Source: Bradyrhizobium sp. CB3481 (GTDB lineage: Bacteria > Pseudomonadota > Alphaproteobacteria > Rhizobiales > Xanthobacteraceae). Taken from it: a stretch of DNA of 64,000 bases. The DNA is taken from NCBI RefSeq assembly GCF_029714305.1, contig NZ_CP121647.1:6654501-6718500 (forward strand). Direction: 5' to 3'. Below, one piece after another: positions 51,150-59,764 of this stretch (position 1 is its first letter; every line of letters begins with the position of its first letter). A model generated the notes under the pieces. That model was not told the origin of the DNA. It did not search any database and was given only the letters and a program-made list of their open reading frames with translations. A program made the position numbers and the translations under genes.

Positions 51150-51230
51150 TATATAGCCGTTATTTTGCGTAATTTGCTTAATTATCGCGAGTTCTGTATA
51201 CATACTGCACTCAACACGGAGTGCAGAGCC

Positions 51231-52280
51231 ATGCCGTCCTCATTCCCGCTCAACGCCTGGTATGCCGCCGCCTGGGACGTCGACATCAAGCACGCGCTGT
51301 TTCCGCGCACGATCTGCGGCAAGCATGTCGTGATGTACCGCCAGTCCAACGGGCAGGTCTGTGCGCTGGAGGACGCCTGCTGGCATCGGCTGGTGCCGCT
51401 TTCGAAGGGACGGCTCGACGGCGACACCGTCGTCTGCGGCTATCACGGGCTAAAATTCAACGCGCAGGGCCGCTGCACCTACATGCCCTCGCAGGACACC
51501 ATCAACCCTTCCGCCTGCGTGCGCTCCTACCCCGTCGTCGAGCGTCATCGCTTCATCTGGCTGTGGATGGGCGATCCGGCCCTCGCCGATCCCGCGCTGG
51601 TGCCCGACATGCACTGGAACGACGATCCGGCCTGGGCCGGCGACGGCAAGACCATTCACGTCAAATGCGATTACCGCCTCGTGGTCGACAATCTGATGGA
51701 TCTCACCCACGAGACCTTCGTGCACGGCTCCAGCATCGGCAACGACCACGTCGCCGAAGCGCCGTTCGACGTCACCCATGGCGACAAGACCGTGACGGTG
51801 ACGCGCTGGATGAAGGGCATCGACGCGCCGCCGTTCTGGGCCGCGCAGTTGCAGAAGGCGGGCCCGGTCGACCGCTGGCAAATCATCCATTTTCAGGCGC
51901 CCGGCACCGTCAATATCGATGTCGGCGTCGCACCCGCCGGCACCGGCGCGCCGGAGGGCGACCGCTCGCAGGGCGTCAACGGCTTTGTGCTCAACACCAT
52001 GACGCCGGAGACCGCGACCACCTGTCACTATTTCTGGGCCTTCGTCCGCAATTACCGGACGACTGAGCAAAAGCTGACCACCGATATCCGCGAAGGCGTT
52101 GCCGGCATCTTCCATGAGGATGAAATCATCCTCGAAGCGCAGCAGCGCGCGATGGACGAGAATCCGGACCGTACCTTCTACAACCTCAATATCGACGCTG
52201 GCGCGATGTGGGCACGGCGCGTGATCGACCGTATGGTCGCGCGCGAGGCCGCGCCGCAGGCCATGCAGGCCGCGGAGTAA
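51231..52280 (+). CDS. vanA: Rieske non-haem iron oxygenase, vanillate O-demethylase oxygenase type
   Basis: The 349-residue protein has the Rieske site Cys50-x-His52 and Cys69-x2-His72 and the mononuclear iron motif DNLMDLTHETFVH with Asp157, His160 and His165 around it. The PobA/VanA-type catalytic C-terminal domain follows. With a downstream GntR regulator and a VanB-type reductase, oxidative O-demethylation of vanillate or a similar aromatic is likely, but VanA paralogues are common in this group. Start at 51231 with GGAG ten bases upstream. Confidence 0.82.
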   Translation: MPSSFPLNAWYAAAWDVDIKHALFPRTICGKHVVMYRQSNGQVCALEDACWHRLVPLSKGRLDGDTVVCGYHGLKFNAQGRCTYMPSQDTINPSACVRSYPVVERHRFIWLWMGDPALADPALVPDMHWNDDPAWAGDGKTIHVKCDYRLVVDNLMDLTHETFVHGSSIGNDHVAEAPFDVTHGDKTVTVTRWMKGIDAPPFWAAQLQKAGPVDRWQIIHFQAPGTVNIDVGVAPAGTGAPEGDRSQGVNGFVLNTMTPETATTCHYFWAFVRNYRTTEQKLTTDIREGVAGIFHEDEIILEAQQRAMDENPDRTFYNLNIDAGAMWARRVIDRMVAREAAPQAMQAAE

Positions 52281-52306
52281 GGCCATGAGCGGAGCGGAGT
52301 AAGAAC

Positions 52307-53059
52307 ATGAGCGAGCGTGACGCCGAACGCTCCGTCTCGCAGACTGTGCGGGCGCAACTCGCGCTGCGCGACATGATCCTCTCGGGTCGGCTGCGCCCGG
52401 GCGAGCGCATATCGGAATTGCAGGCGGTCGATATCACCGGCGTGTCGCGGACGCCTGTGCGGCTCGCGCTGGTGCGGCTGGAGGACGAGGGCCTGCTGCA
52501 GGCGATCCCCTCCGGCGGCTTCATGGTAAAGGCGTTCACTGAGCGCGACATTCTGGATTCGATCGAGCTGCGCGGCACGCTGGAGGGCCTCGCCGCCCGC
52601 TTCGCCGCCGAGCGCGGCGTCAGCGCGCGCAGCCTCGAGCCGCTGAAGGAATGCCTTGCCGATCTCGACCATCTCGTTCGCCAGGACCCGATCTCGGTCG
52701 AGGCTTTTTCAGCCTATGTGACGATGAACGCGCGCTTCCACGCGCTGCTCAATGAACTCTCCGCCAGCGCGCCTGTTATCCGCGAGATCGACCGCGTCTC
52801 CGCACTGCCGTTCGCTTCCCCGAGCGCGTTCGTGATGGCGCAGTCGGCGCTGCCGGAGGCGCATCAGATCCTGCTCCTCGGACAGGACCATCACCGCATC
52901 GTGCTCGACGCCATCGAGAACCGCGAGGGCGCGCGGGCCGAAGCCGTGATGCGCGAACATTCGCGGCTGGCCGCGCGCAATCTGCGCCTCGCGGTCCGCA
53001 ACCGCACGCATCTCGAACTGATGCCGGCGCTCGCTCTGCTCAAATCGTCAGCCGAATAG
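52307..53059 (+). CDS. vanR: GntR/FadR-family (FCD) regulator, VanR-like
   Basis: The 250-residue protein has an N-terminal winged helix (ALRDMILSGRLRPGERISELQ ... GVSRTPVRLALVRLEDEGLL) and an all-helical FCD effector domain with histidines such as HHRIVLDAIENREG. It lies inside the vanA-vanB operon rather than divergent, so it is probably co-expressed with its targets. GGAGTAAG precedes the ATG. The vanA/vanR junction is a 22-base tandem duplication (52272-52313) that includes a decoy start. Confidence 0.82.
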   Translation: MSERDAERSVSQTVRAQLALRDMILSGRLRPGERISELQAVDITGVSRTPVRLALVRLEDEGLLQAIPSGGFMVKAFTERDILDSIELRGTLEGLAARFAAERGVSARSLEPLKECLADLDHLVRQDPISVEAFSAYVTMNARFHALLNELSASAPVIREIDRVSALPFASPSAFVMAQSALPEAHQILLLGQDHHRIVLDAIENREGARAEAVMREHSRLAARNLRLAVRNRTHLELMPALALLKSSAE

Positions 53060-53067
53060 GTTTTGCC

Positions 53068-54048
53068 ATGCGCTTTGCCGAGCAATGGAGCTGGTGCACC
53101 GTCGAATCGATCCGCGATCTGACACCGACCATCCGCGAATTCCACCTGCGCCCGGAAAGCGGCCGCGTCGCACCCTGCCCGCCCGGCGGCCATGTCACGG
53201 TCTCCCTCTTAATCGACGGCCAGCCGGCGCGGCGCTCCTATTCGCTGGTGGAGAATGGCGATGCCGGCACCTATCGCATCGCGGTGCGGCTGGCACCGGA
53301 TAGCCGCGGCGGCTCGCGCGGCATGTGGAATTTGCAAGTGGGCGCGCGGATCGAGGCAACCAATCCGACCTCGTTGCTCGACATCGATTGGACCCGCAAG
53401 AATTACTGCCTGGTCGCGGGCGGCATCGGCATCACGCCGATCACGAGTATCGCCGCCGCGCTGCGCCGCCGCAACATCGATGCGCCCCTGCACTACGCCG
53501 TGAAGTCACGTGGCGACGGAGCGTTCCTGGACGAACTCGCAGCGCTGCTCGGCGAGCGGCTGACCGTTCATGCCTCTGACGAAGGCGCGCGGCTCGATCT
53601 CGACGCCGCCTTCCGCGCGCTGCCGGATGACACGATCGCGATCATCTGCGGACCACTGCGAATGCTGGAGGCGGCGCGACGCGCCTGGAATGATTTGGGC
53701 CGCGCGCCCGCCGATCTGCGCTTTGAAACCTTCGGCTCCAGCGGCTTGATGCCGACGGCGGAATTCCGTGTCCGGCTGAAGGATACCGATACCGAGCTGG
53801 TCGTACCGCCGAACAGCTCGATGCTGGATGCGCTGAACGGCGCCGGCTTTGAGGTGATATCGGATTGCCAGCGCGGCGAATGCGGCGTCTGCGCGGTCGA
53901 TGTCGTCGCCGTCGAAGGCGAGATCGACCATCGCGACGTGTTCTTCAGCGATCAGCAGAAGCACGAGAACCGCAAGATCTGTCCGTGCGTGTCGCGGGCA
54001 ATCGGCGTCGTGACGATCGACACGCTGTACCGGCCTGAGGCTTTCTAG
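53068..54048 (+). CDS. vanB: Vanillate O-demethylase-type reductase (FNR-ferredoxin fusion)
   Basis: The 326-residue protein starts with a flavin domain (RRSYSLVENGDAGTYRIAV), then an NAD-binding domain (AGGIGITPITSIAAAL), and ends with a plant-type 2Fe-2S domain (CQRGECGVC ... C). This is the VanB/PDR reductase order that passes electrons from NADH to the Rieske oxygenase. It begins eight bases after vanR stops. The assignment as vanB is by operon context. Confidence 0.87.
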   Translation: MRFAEQWSWCTVESIRDLTPTIREFHLRPESGRVAPCPPGGHVTVSLLIDGQPARRSYSLVENGDAGTYRIAVRLAPDSRGGSRGMWNLQVGARIEATNPTSLLDIDWTRKNYCLVAGGIGITPITSIAAALRRRNIDAPLHYAVKSRGDGAFLDELAALLGERLTVHASDEGARLDLDAAFRALPDDTIAIICGPLRMLEAARRAWNDLGRAPADLRFETFGSSGLMPTAEFRVRLKDTDTELVVPPNSSMLDALNGAGFEVISDCQRGECGVCAVDVVAVEGEIDHRDVFFSDQQKHENRKICPCVSRAIGVVTIDTLYRPEAF

Positions 54049-54077
54049 CGCCTGAGACGGGTTTTCGCGTGCGATGT

Positions 54078-54572
54078 TTAGCCAACCGGTCCCGGGATCC
54101 AATAGTCTCCCAAGAGCGGCATTACCTTTACGCCGTTAATTACTCCGCGCTGCAGGCTTGGATCGAAATAGCGCATCGTCCGCTCATTGAGGTCAATGAT
54201 GCGGCCCGGCGTTAGTGGCCCCACGTCGTTTATCTTCACGATGACCTTCTTGCCTACAGCCTCAACGAGGGCGTACTTCGCTCTCGCGCCATACAGGACC
54301 CCACCAAATTTCTGGCGCAAGCTCGTCTTGATGGCAGCCGCCCAGACAGAGGGATCATAGCGCTCGCCCGAGGCTGTGTTCGGGCCGCCCTCGCGCCATC
54401 CGGGCTTGAACGGATTGTACGTGGATGCTGCACCAACGATCGCATCCCCCGAAGCGGCCATAACGACAGCGATTGAATGAACTGCAACGATTTCACTTCG
54501 AGCAGTGGAAACAGAAATGACAAGCGCAACCAGGGCGCCGCAAAGTGCGGCGCTCGAGCGGAACAGCATCAT
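54078..54572 (-). CDS. RlpA-like (DPBB) exported protein
   Basis: The 164-residue product has a signal peptide (about 1-26) and a double-psi beta-barrel domain: GAASTYNPFKPGW, GERYDPSVWAAAIKTSL, KVIVKINDVGPLTPGRIIDL and a C-terminal GVINGVKV. Compared with RlpA, the conserved DRGP reads NDVGPLTPGR, with the catalytic-like Asp kept, so septal glycan cleavage is possible but a non-catalytic role too. Base composition is lower in GC than neighbours. AAAGGAG precedes the two start ATGs. It converges on vanB. Confidence 0.8.
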   Translation of the reverse strand: MMLFRSSAALCGALVALVISVSTARSEIVAVHSIAVVMAASGDAIVGAASTYNPFKPGWREGGPNTASGERYDPSVWAAAIKTSLRQKFGGVLYGARAKYALVEAVGKKVIVKINDVGPLTPGRIIDLNERTMRYFDPSLQRGVINGVKVMPLLGDYWIPGPVG

Positions 54573-54826
54573 AGCTCCTTTGATTTTCTTCGATCGGCCG
54601 GTTCCCGATGCCGCAAAACATGGTCAAGCGAACGCGGAAGCGTTCTCTAACTTGTGCCAATTTCTTTGCGGATTCGCGCCAACCCGGGCGCCGGGAACCG
54701 TTGTGGGAACCGACGATGGTCCCTGCACAGCGTTCTTAGTTCTCACCGACTAAGACAGAGAATGCGTCAGCAACATGACTGACGGCGCCTCGCGTAGGAG
54801 CAACCGTGTAGGCGATTCCGGGGGAT

Positions 54827-55261
54827 TCAGGGGGCGCCATCGTGAGCGCCCCAGAAGAATGCGCCGAGGAACACCGCCGCTTCGTCCGAGATGCCGACGA
54901 TCTTGTTCGTTGCCTGACGATAGAACTTGAAATTGAGCTCGGTCTCGGGCTGGCCGTCATTCCAGTCGGTGAAATGCTTGAGCTCGCGCCGTCCCAGCGG
55001 CCGCTTCGCCAGCGCGGTGCGTCTGATGGTGACGCTCACGCGGGGTGTTTGCCTGACGATGCCGCGCTTCCTGGCGACCGCTTCGGCCGAGATAACGACG
55101 CCACGCGCGACGAGGCCCTGCCCGCCCTCGTTCTCACTTGCGAACAGAAAAACCGTGTCGCCCTTGGCAATATGCTTGCCGCCGTACATGGTCTTTTGCG
55201 CTGACAACGCGAACGTCTTCCGCCGCGGATCGGAAATCTCGGCCTTGATCGCGAACGCCAT
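54827..55261 (-). CDS. Conserved hypothetical protein with PUA/EVE-like features
   Basis: The 144-residue product includes GDTVFLFASENEGGQGLVAR and GVVISAEAV, a beta pattern like EVE/PUA domains that recognise modified bases, then a basic RQTPRVSVTIRRTALAKR and ELKHFTDWNDG, and ends NKIVGISDEAAVFLG. The fold is a suggestion only. It lies 16 bases downstream of the GMC oxidoreductase gene on the same strand. Confidence 0.6.
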   Translation of the reverse strand: MAFAIKAEISDPRRKTFALSAQKTMYGGKHIAKGDTVFLFASENEGGQGLVARGVVISAEAVARKRGIVRQTPRVSVTIRRTALAKRPLGRRELKHFTDWNDGQPETELNFKFYRQATNKIVGISDEAAVFLGAFFWGAHDGAP

Positions 55262-55277
55262 ACGCCGCGAGCCGATG

Positions 55278-56921
55278 CTAGGCCGACACCGGGAACCGTA
55301 CCGCCTCCAGCGCGGTCTTGCCGCGGATCATGTCGGAGGCCTTGTCGGCGATCATCAGCGTCGAGGCGTTGAGGTTAGCGGAGATCATGCGCGGCATGAT
55401 CGAGGCGTCGACGACGCGCAGGCCCTGCAAGCCGTGCACGCGCAACTCATCGTCGACCACAGCCCATTTGGCGTCGGCCGGCCCCATCCGGCAGGTGCAG
55501 CCGGGATGGAAAGTGGTGGTGCCGCGCTCGGTGGCGGCGGCGAGGAATTCGTCGTCGCTCTGCACCTTCGGCCCAGGGAAATCCTCATAGGCGTAATAGG
55601 GCGCCAGCGGTTTTGAGGCGAGCAGCCGGCGCGCCAGCTTCATGCCGGCGACGACGACGCGGCGATCGAGCTCCTCGACGAGGTAGTTGGTCTGGATGAT
55701 CGGCGGCGCGAACGGGTCGGCCGAGCGGATCCGGACATAGCCGCGGCTTTCGGGCCGCTGCTGCCAGGAGGCGACCGTCATGCCGGGCTCGTCCTCGAGC
55801 TGGCCCTGCACACCTTCCTTGTAGCTTGCCGGCGTGAAGGTGAGCTGCAGGTCCGAGCTTTCCGTGGTCTCGCCGGAATGCCAGAAGCAATAGACCATGG
55901 TCGGCGACAGCGACAGCAGGCCGCGCCGTGTGGTCGCCCATTTCAGCGCCTCGACCCAGAGGCTGAGGCCGCGCCTGAGTTCGTTGATGGTCTTGATGTT
56001 CTTGACACGCGCGACCGAGCGCGGCGCGTAGTGGTCCTGCAGGCCTTCGCCAACGCCCGGCAGCGCGTGACGGACCTCGATGCCGTGCGATTGCAAGAGG
56101 TCCGGCGAGCCGACGCCGGACAGTTGCAGCACCTGCGGCGAGTTATAGGCGCCGCCGGAAAGAATGACTTCCTTGCTGGCGCGCACCTCGACAGGCGTGC
56201 CGCCCTTGCCGCCCCGGAGATAGCGCACGCCGACCGCGCGCTTGCCTTCGAAGATGATGTTGGTGACATGCGCATGGGTGCGCACGTCGACATTGCCGCG
56301 CTTGCGCGCCGGATGCAGGAACGCCTTTGCGGCGCTCATGCGCAGGCCGTTCTGGATGGTGCGCTGGCAGTAGGACACGCCCTCCTGGGTCGAGCCATTG
56401 TAGTCAGGATTGCGCGGAATCCCGAGGCTGACGGCGCCCTCCATGAAGGCTTCGCACAGCGGATCCTGCCAGTCCATGGTGGTGACGGTCAGGCTGCCGT
56501 CACGGCCGCGATAGGTTTCGTCGCACTCACCGACACGGCGTTCCAGCCGCTTGAAATAGGGCAATATGTCCGGATAGCCCCAGCCGCGATTGCCGAGCTG
56601 CGCCCAGGTGTCGAAGTCCTGGCGCTGGCCGCGATTGTAGATGTGGCCGTTGATCGACGACGATCCGCCCAGCGTCTTGCCGCGCGGCGCATAGATGCTA
56701 CGCCCGCCGGTCCACGGGCCCACCTCCTGCTGATAGGCCCAGTTCACGCTCTTCATGTGGAACGTCTTGATGAAGCCGGCCGGCAGGTGGATGTAGGGAT
56801 GCCAGTCCTTGCCGCCCGCTTCGAGCACGCAGATGCGGCTCGTGGTGTCCTCACCCAGCCGGTTGGCGAGCACGCTGCCCGCGGAGCCCGCGCCGATAAT
56901 CACATAATCGAACGTTTCCAT
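55278..56921 (-). CDS. GMC family oxidoreductase (choline dehydrogenase-like)
   Basis: The 547-residue flavoenzyme has the FAD loop GAGSAG at 10-15, signature GGSSSINGHIYNRG in the first third, a second signature SGGAYNSPQVLQLSG near 250-264, and the catalytic His in HPGCTCRMG near 470 with a late ANLNAST in place of the common TNAPT. It oxidises a primary alcohol or sugar. The start at 56921 is the family start. The hypothetical PUA-like gene follows and the acetyltransferase gene precedes. Confidence 0.92.
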   Translation of the reverse strand: METFDYVIIGAGSAGSVLANRLGEDTTSRICVLEAGGKDWHPYIHLPAGFIKTFHMKSVNWAYQQEVGPWTGGRSIYAPRGKTLGGSSSINGHIYNRGQRQDFDTWAQLGNRGWGYPDILPYFKRLERRVGECDETYRGRDGSLTVTTMDWQDPLCEAFMEGAVSLGIPRNPDYNGSTQEGVSYCQRTIQNGLRMSAAKAFLHPARKRGNVDVRTHAHVTNIIFEGKRAVGVRYLRGGKGGTPVEVRASKEVILSGGAYNSPQVLQLSGVGSPDLLQSHGIEVRHALPGVGEGLQDHYAPRSVARVKNIKTINELRRGLSLWVEALKWATTRRGLLSLSPTMVYCFWHSGETTESSDLQLTFTPASYKEGVQGQLEDEPGMTVASWQQRPESRGYVRIRSADPFAPPIIQTNYLVEELDRRVVVAGMKLARRLLASKPLAPYYAYEDFPGPKVQSDDEFLAAATERGTTTFHPGCTCRMGPADAKWAVVDDELRVHGLQGLRVVDASIMPRMISANLNASTLMIADKASDMIRGKTALEAVRFPVSA

Positions 56922-56945
56922 CGTCTCGCTTCTGGCGCGGCTTCG

Positions 56946-57539
56946 TTACCGCGGCTTGTCGTTGAGTTGGTAGTTCAGATGCGCCTTTACCGTCGGCCAT
57001 TCGCTGGCGATGATGCTGTAAACCACGGTGTCGCGCAACGTGCCGTTCGGCGCGATCTGGTGGCTTCTCAGGATACCATCCTGCTTGGCACCCAGGCGTT
57101 CGATGCCGCGCCGGCTCTGGTGATTGAAGAAATGCGTGCGGAACTCGACCGCAATGCAATCAAGCTCCTCGAAGGCGTGCGTCAGCAAAAGCAGTTTGCA
57201 CTGCGTATTGAGCGCGCTGCGCTGCACGCGCTTGGCGTACCAGGTCGAGCCAATCTCGACGCGGCGGTTGGCGGCATCGACGTTCATATAGGTCGTCATG
57301 CCCGCGATCTTGCCGTCGGCGTCGAACACGGTGAACGGCAGCATCGAGCCCGCCGCGAAAAGGCCGAGGCGGCGGTCGATCTCCTTCTTCATGTTTTCGG
57401 CGGTCGGAATCGCGGTGTACCAGAGCTTCCACAGCTCGCCGTCCGACACCGCCTCGACGAGACCATCGACGTGGTCGTGCGACAGCGGCTCGAGGCGGGC
57501 GTGTGCGCCTTGCAGGGTTACCGGTTCAAGAAAAGCCAT
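56946..57539 (-). CDS. GNAT family N-acetyltransferase (RimJ/L-like)
   Basis: The 197-residue protein shows the GNAT core: LSHDHVDGLVEAV, AGMTTYMNVDAANRRVEIGS, WYAKRVQRSALNTQCK as the acetyl-CoA loop and LLLTHAFEELDCIAVEFR. RimJ/RimL-type members acetylate protein N-termini or small amines. GGAG precedes the ATG at 57539. It lies 24 bases upstream of the GMC gene on the same strand and may be co-transcribed with it. Confidence 0.88.
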   Translation of the reverse strand: MAFLEPVTLQGAHARLEPLSHDHVDGLVEAVSDGELWKLWYTAIPTAENMKKEIDRRLGLFAAGSMLPFTVFDADGKIAGMTTYMNVDAANRRVEIGSTWYAKRVQRSALNTQCKLLLLTHAFEELDCIAVEFRTHFFNHQSRRGIERLGAKQDGILRSHQIAPNGTLRDTVVYSIIASEWPTVKAHLNYQLNDKPR

Positions 57540-57560
57540 TTAATTCTCCAGTGCCATCCG

Positions 57561-57640
57561 CGTCATTGCGAGCGCAGCGAAGCAATCCATCTATCCTCAC
57601 GTGGCGGCATGGATTGCTTCGCTACGCTCGCAATGACGGG
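57561..57640. repeat. Palindromic intergenic repeat, family G copy 2
   Basis: CGTCATTGCGAGCGCAGCGA and AAGCAATCCAT on the left pair with ATGGATTGCTTC and GCTACGCTCGCAATGACG on the right, as at 28568-28652. Confidence 0.9.
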
Positions 57641-57658
57641 GTTAGCATCTGCCGCGTA

Positions 57659-58585
57659 CTATCTGTTCAAAAAATTCAACGCCAGCCCCGGCCGCGGCCA
57701 GTCCATCGCGACCAGCTCGCCTTTGCCCGACAGCGTGATGTACGCCGTCTTCAGCTCCGGCCCGCCGAAGGCAATGTTGGTGGTGACGCGGTCGCCGGTC
57801 GGCACCTGCTCGACCAGCGTGCCATCGGGCGCGATCACGGAGATGCAGCCCGACACCAGCGTCGCCACGCAGACGTTCCCGTTCGCCTCCACTGCCAGCG
57901 AGTCGAACATCTGGTAGCCGCCGAGGCCCGCGATCGGCTTGCCGCGCTCGCCGCGATAGATCACCTCGCGTGGCTTCAGCGTGCCGGGCGCGGATAGATC
58001 GTAAGCCCAGAGACGCGCGGTCGGCGTCTCCGCGATGTAGACGGTGTTCTCGTCGGGCGACAGCCCGATGCCGTTGGCGGGCAGCACGCCGTGCACGACC
58101 TCGACGATCTCCTTCAGGCCGGGCCTCAGATAGTACATCCCGCCGACATCCATCTCACGGGCGCGTCGCTTGCCGAGCTCCGAGAACCAGAGCCCTCCAT
58201 GCTTGTCGAACACCAGGTCGTTCGGCCCGCGCAGGCCGTGCTCGCCGCATTTGTCGACGACGGTCTCAACCTGGCCGCTCTGCAGATCGACGCGCTGGAT
58301 CGAGCCGCCCTGATAATCGTCGGGTTGCGGCCCCGGCATGATCATCTTCCCGGTGGGAATCCAGCTAAAGCCACCATTGTTGCAGATGTACATCTTGCCG
58401 TCGGGGCCCAGCGCGGCGCCGTTGGGTCCGCCGGGAATCTGCGCCACCACCTCTTTCCGCCCGTCCGGATAAACCCGTGTCAGCCGCTTCCCGCGGATTT
58501 CGACCAGCACCACGGAGCCGTCCGGCATCACCACCGGCCCTTCAGGAAACTCCAGGTCAGTGGCGAGAACGCGGATATCGGCCAT
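57659..58585 (-). CDS. SMP-30/gluconolactonase/LRE family protein
   Basis: The 308-residue beta-propeller protein has the family motif LEFPEGPVV with the metal Glu, PGGPNGAALGPDG, LRGPNDLVFDKHGG and GVLPANGIGLSPDENT, whose Asn and Asp bind the divalent cation. It hydrolyses a lactone. The start at 58585 is fixed by GGGAGG upstream; the longer frame to 59185 overlaps the AraC gene. It lies downstream of that regulator on the same strand. Confidence 0.9.
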   Translation of the reverse strand: MADIRVLATDLEFPEGPVVMPDGSVVLVEIRGKRLTRVYPDGRKEVVAQIPGGPNGAALGPDGKMYICNNGGFSWIPTGKMIMPGPQPDDYQGGSIQRVDLQSGQVETVVDKCGEHGLRGPNDLVFDKHGGLWFSELGKRRAREMDVGGMYYLRPGLKEIVEVVHGVLPANGIGLSPDENTVYIAETPTARLWAYDLSAPGTLKPREVIYRGERGKPIAGLGGYQMFDSLAVEANGNVCVATLVSGCISVIAPDGTLVEQVPTGDRVTTNIAFGGPELKTAYITLSGKGELVAMDWPRPGLALNFLNR

Positions 58586-58749
58586 GAAATCCTCCCGGCT
58601 GGCTTGGCTGCAGGAGGATTTTGGCCCGGTCCCCGCACGCGCAACGTTTCTTGTCGCGCTGGTTATGGCAAAGCTGGTTTCGCTTGCCAAGCAACAGCAG
58701 GCACCCGCCGCGCAGGGCAGCATTGCGGAAGCGGTGCAATCGTGGGCCT

Positions 58750-58771
58750 CGGTGCAATCGCTATTGCACCG
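58750..58771 (-). terminator. Hairpin at the 3' end of the AraC-type gene
   Basis: Nine-base arms CGGTGCAAT (58750-58758) and ATTGCACCG (58763-58771) with loop CGCT overlap the stop of the gene at 58761. There is no T tract. The duplicate GCGGTGCAATCG just upstream on the plus strand may be by chance. Confidence 0.4.
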
Positions 58772-59597
58772 GCACCCAGATCTCCAGCCCGCCATTGCCG
58801 GTGGCCGGATCGAACTTCTCGTCGTAGCGCTCGAAGTTCGGTGCGTCGGCGACCTTAAGGCCGGACTGCGGCAGCCAATGATTCCAGATCGCGCTGACGG
58901 TGCGGCGAATAGTCGAGATGTGCTCGGCGTGGCTGAACACTGCGTACTTCTGCTCGGGTATCCGCACGCGCGAAAACTCGCGCGGCAGGTCGGAGAAATC
59001 GGCGACCTCGACGCCGGCGATGTAATCGAAATTGCCGGAATCGTCACCGTTGCAGCAGACGCCATAGGCGATGTTGCCGACGCGGTCGGGAATATTGCCG
59101 ACCTTCTGGTGGAACTGATGCCACTGGTTGGGAATGTTGGCGCCGCCATTGTCGCAGTGATTGTAGCGCTCGCCGACGCCGGCAACGAGCAGGGCCTTGG
59201 CGGTCGCGAAGCGCGGCGGTTGCAGGTTGGTCGCGGGGGTCGAGTCCATCATGATCGGCTCCTGTAGTCTGAGCTTGTCGAGGCACGTTGCGGCGCGCAC
59301 CGATTCAGGCGTGACGCCGAAATGGTCGCGGAACGCGCGGGTGAATGCCTCGTGGGAGCCGTAGTCCGCATCCAGCGCCAGCGTGAGAATGTCCGGCGCC
59401 CCCTTGGCGAGCGCGCGGGCCGCCTTGGTCAGGCGACGGGTGCGCACATAGCGCATGACCGGCATGCCGGTCGCCTCGGCAAACGCCCGCACCAGGTGAA
59501 AGCGCGAGACGCCGGCGACGGCTGCGATCTCATCGAGCGTGAGCGCATCCGAGAGATGGCCCTCAACGTACCAGAGCGCCTTCTGGGCTGGATTCAT
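58761..59597 (-). CDS. AraC-family regulator with GyrI-like effector domain
   Basis: The 278-residue protein has two helix-turn-helix motifs in its N-terminal AraC domain (TLDEIAAVAGVSRFHLVRAF and ILTLALDADYGSHEAFTRAF), then a GyrI-like/effector-binding domain whose segments VGERYNHCDNGG, DYIAGVEVADFSDLP and FSHAEHIS look typical of Rob-type regulators. It probably responds to a small hydrophobic ligand. It is divergent from the enolase-superfamily gene at 59765. Confidence 0.92.
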   Translation of the reverse strand: MNPAQKALWYVEGHLSDALTLDEIAAVAGVSRFHLVRAFAEATGMPVMRYVRTRRLTKAARALAKGAPDILTLALDADYGSHEAFTRAFRDHFGVTPESVRAATCLDKLRLQEPIMMDSTPATNLQPPRFATAKALLVAGVGERYNHCDNGGANIPNQWHQFHQKVGNIPDRVGNIAYGVCCNGDDSGNFDYIAGVEVADFSDLPREFSRVRIPEQKYAVFSHAEHISTIRRTVSAIWNHWLPQSGLKVADAPNFERYDEKFDPATGNGGLEIWVPVQ

Positions 59598-59764
59598 GAC
59601 TGGCAGCCTTCCTACGAAGCCACGGCATCATGAGCTGACGTCGCGCGCTTCGTTTGACAGTCCTTGCTCTCACCTTGCCGCACACCATGACGCTCATCGA
59701 GCCATATCGGGAACCGGCGATTTTGTTATGATGCCGCGGTCCTCCCACCATCCTGGGGAACCCC

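Noticed and set aside
54573..54826. Small ORFs in the gap upstream of the RlpA-like gene
   Set aside because: Ser/Arg-rich translations without ribosome-binding sites; nothing convincing in these 254 bases.
55878..57917. Plus-strand ORF of 679 codons opposite the GMC and acetyltransferase genes
   Set aside because: Mirror frame; it also reads through a palindromic repeat and into the SMP-30 gene.
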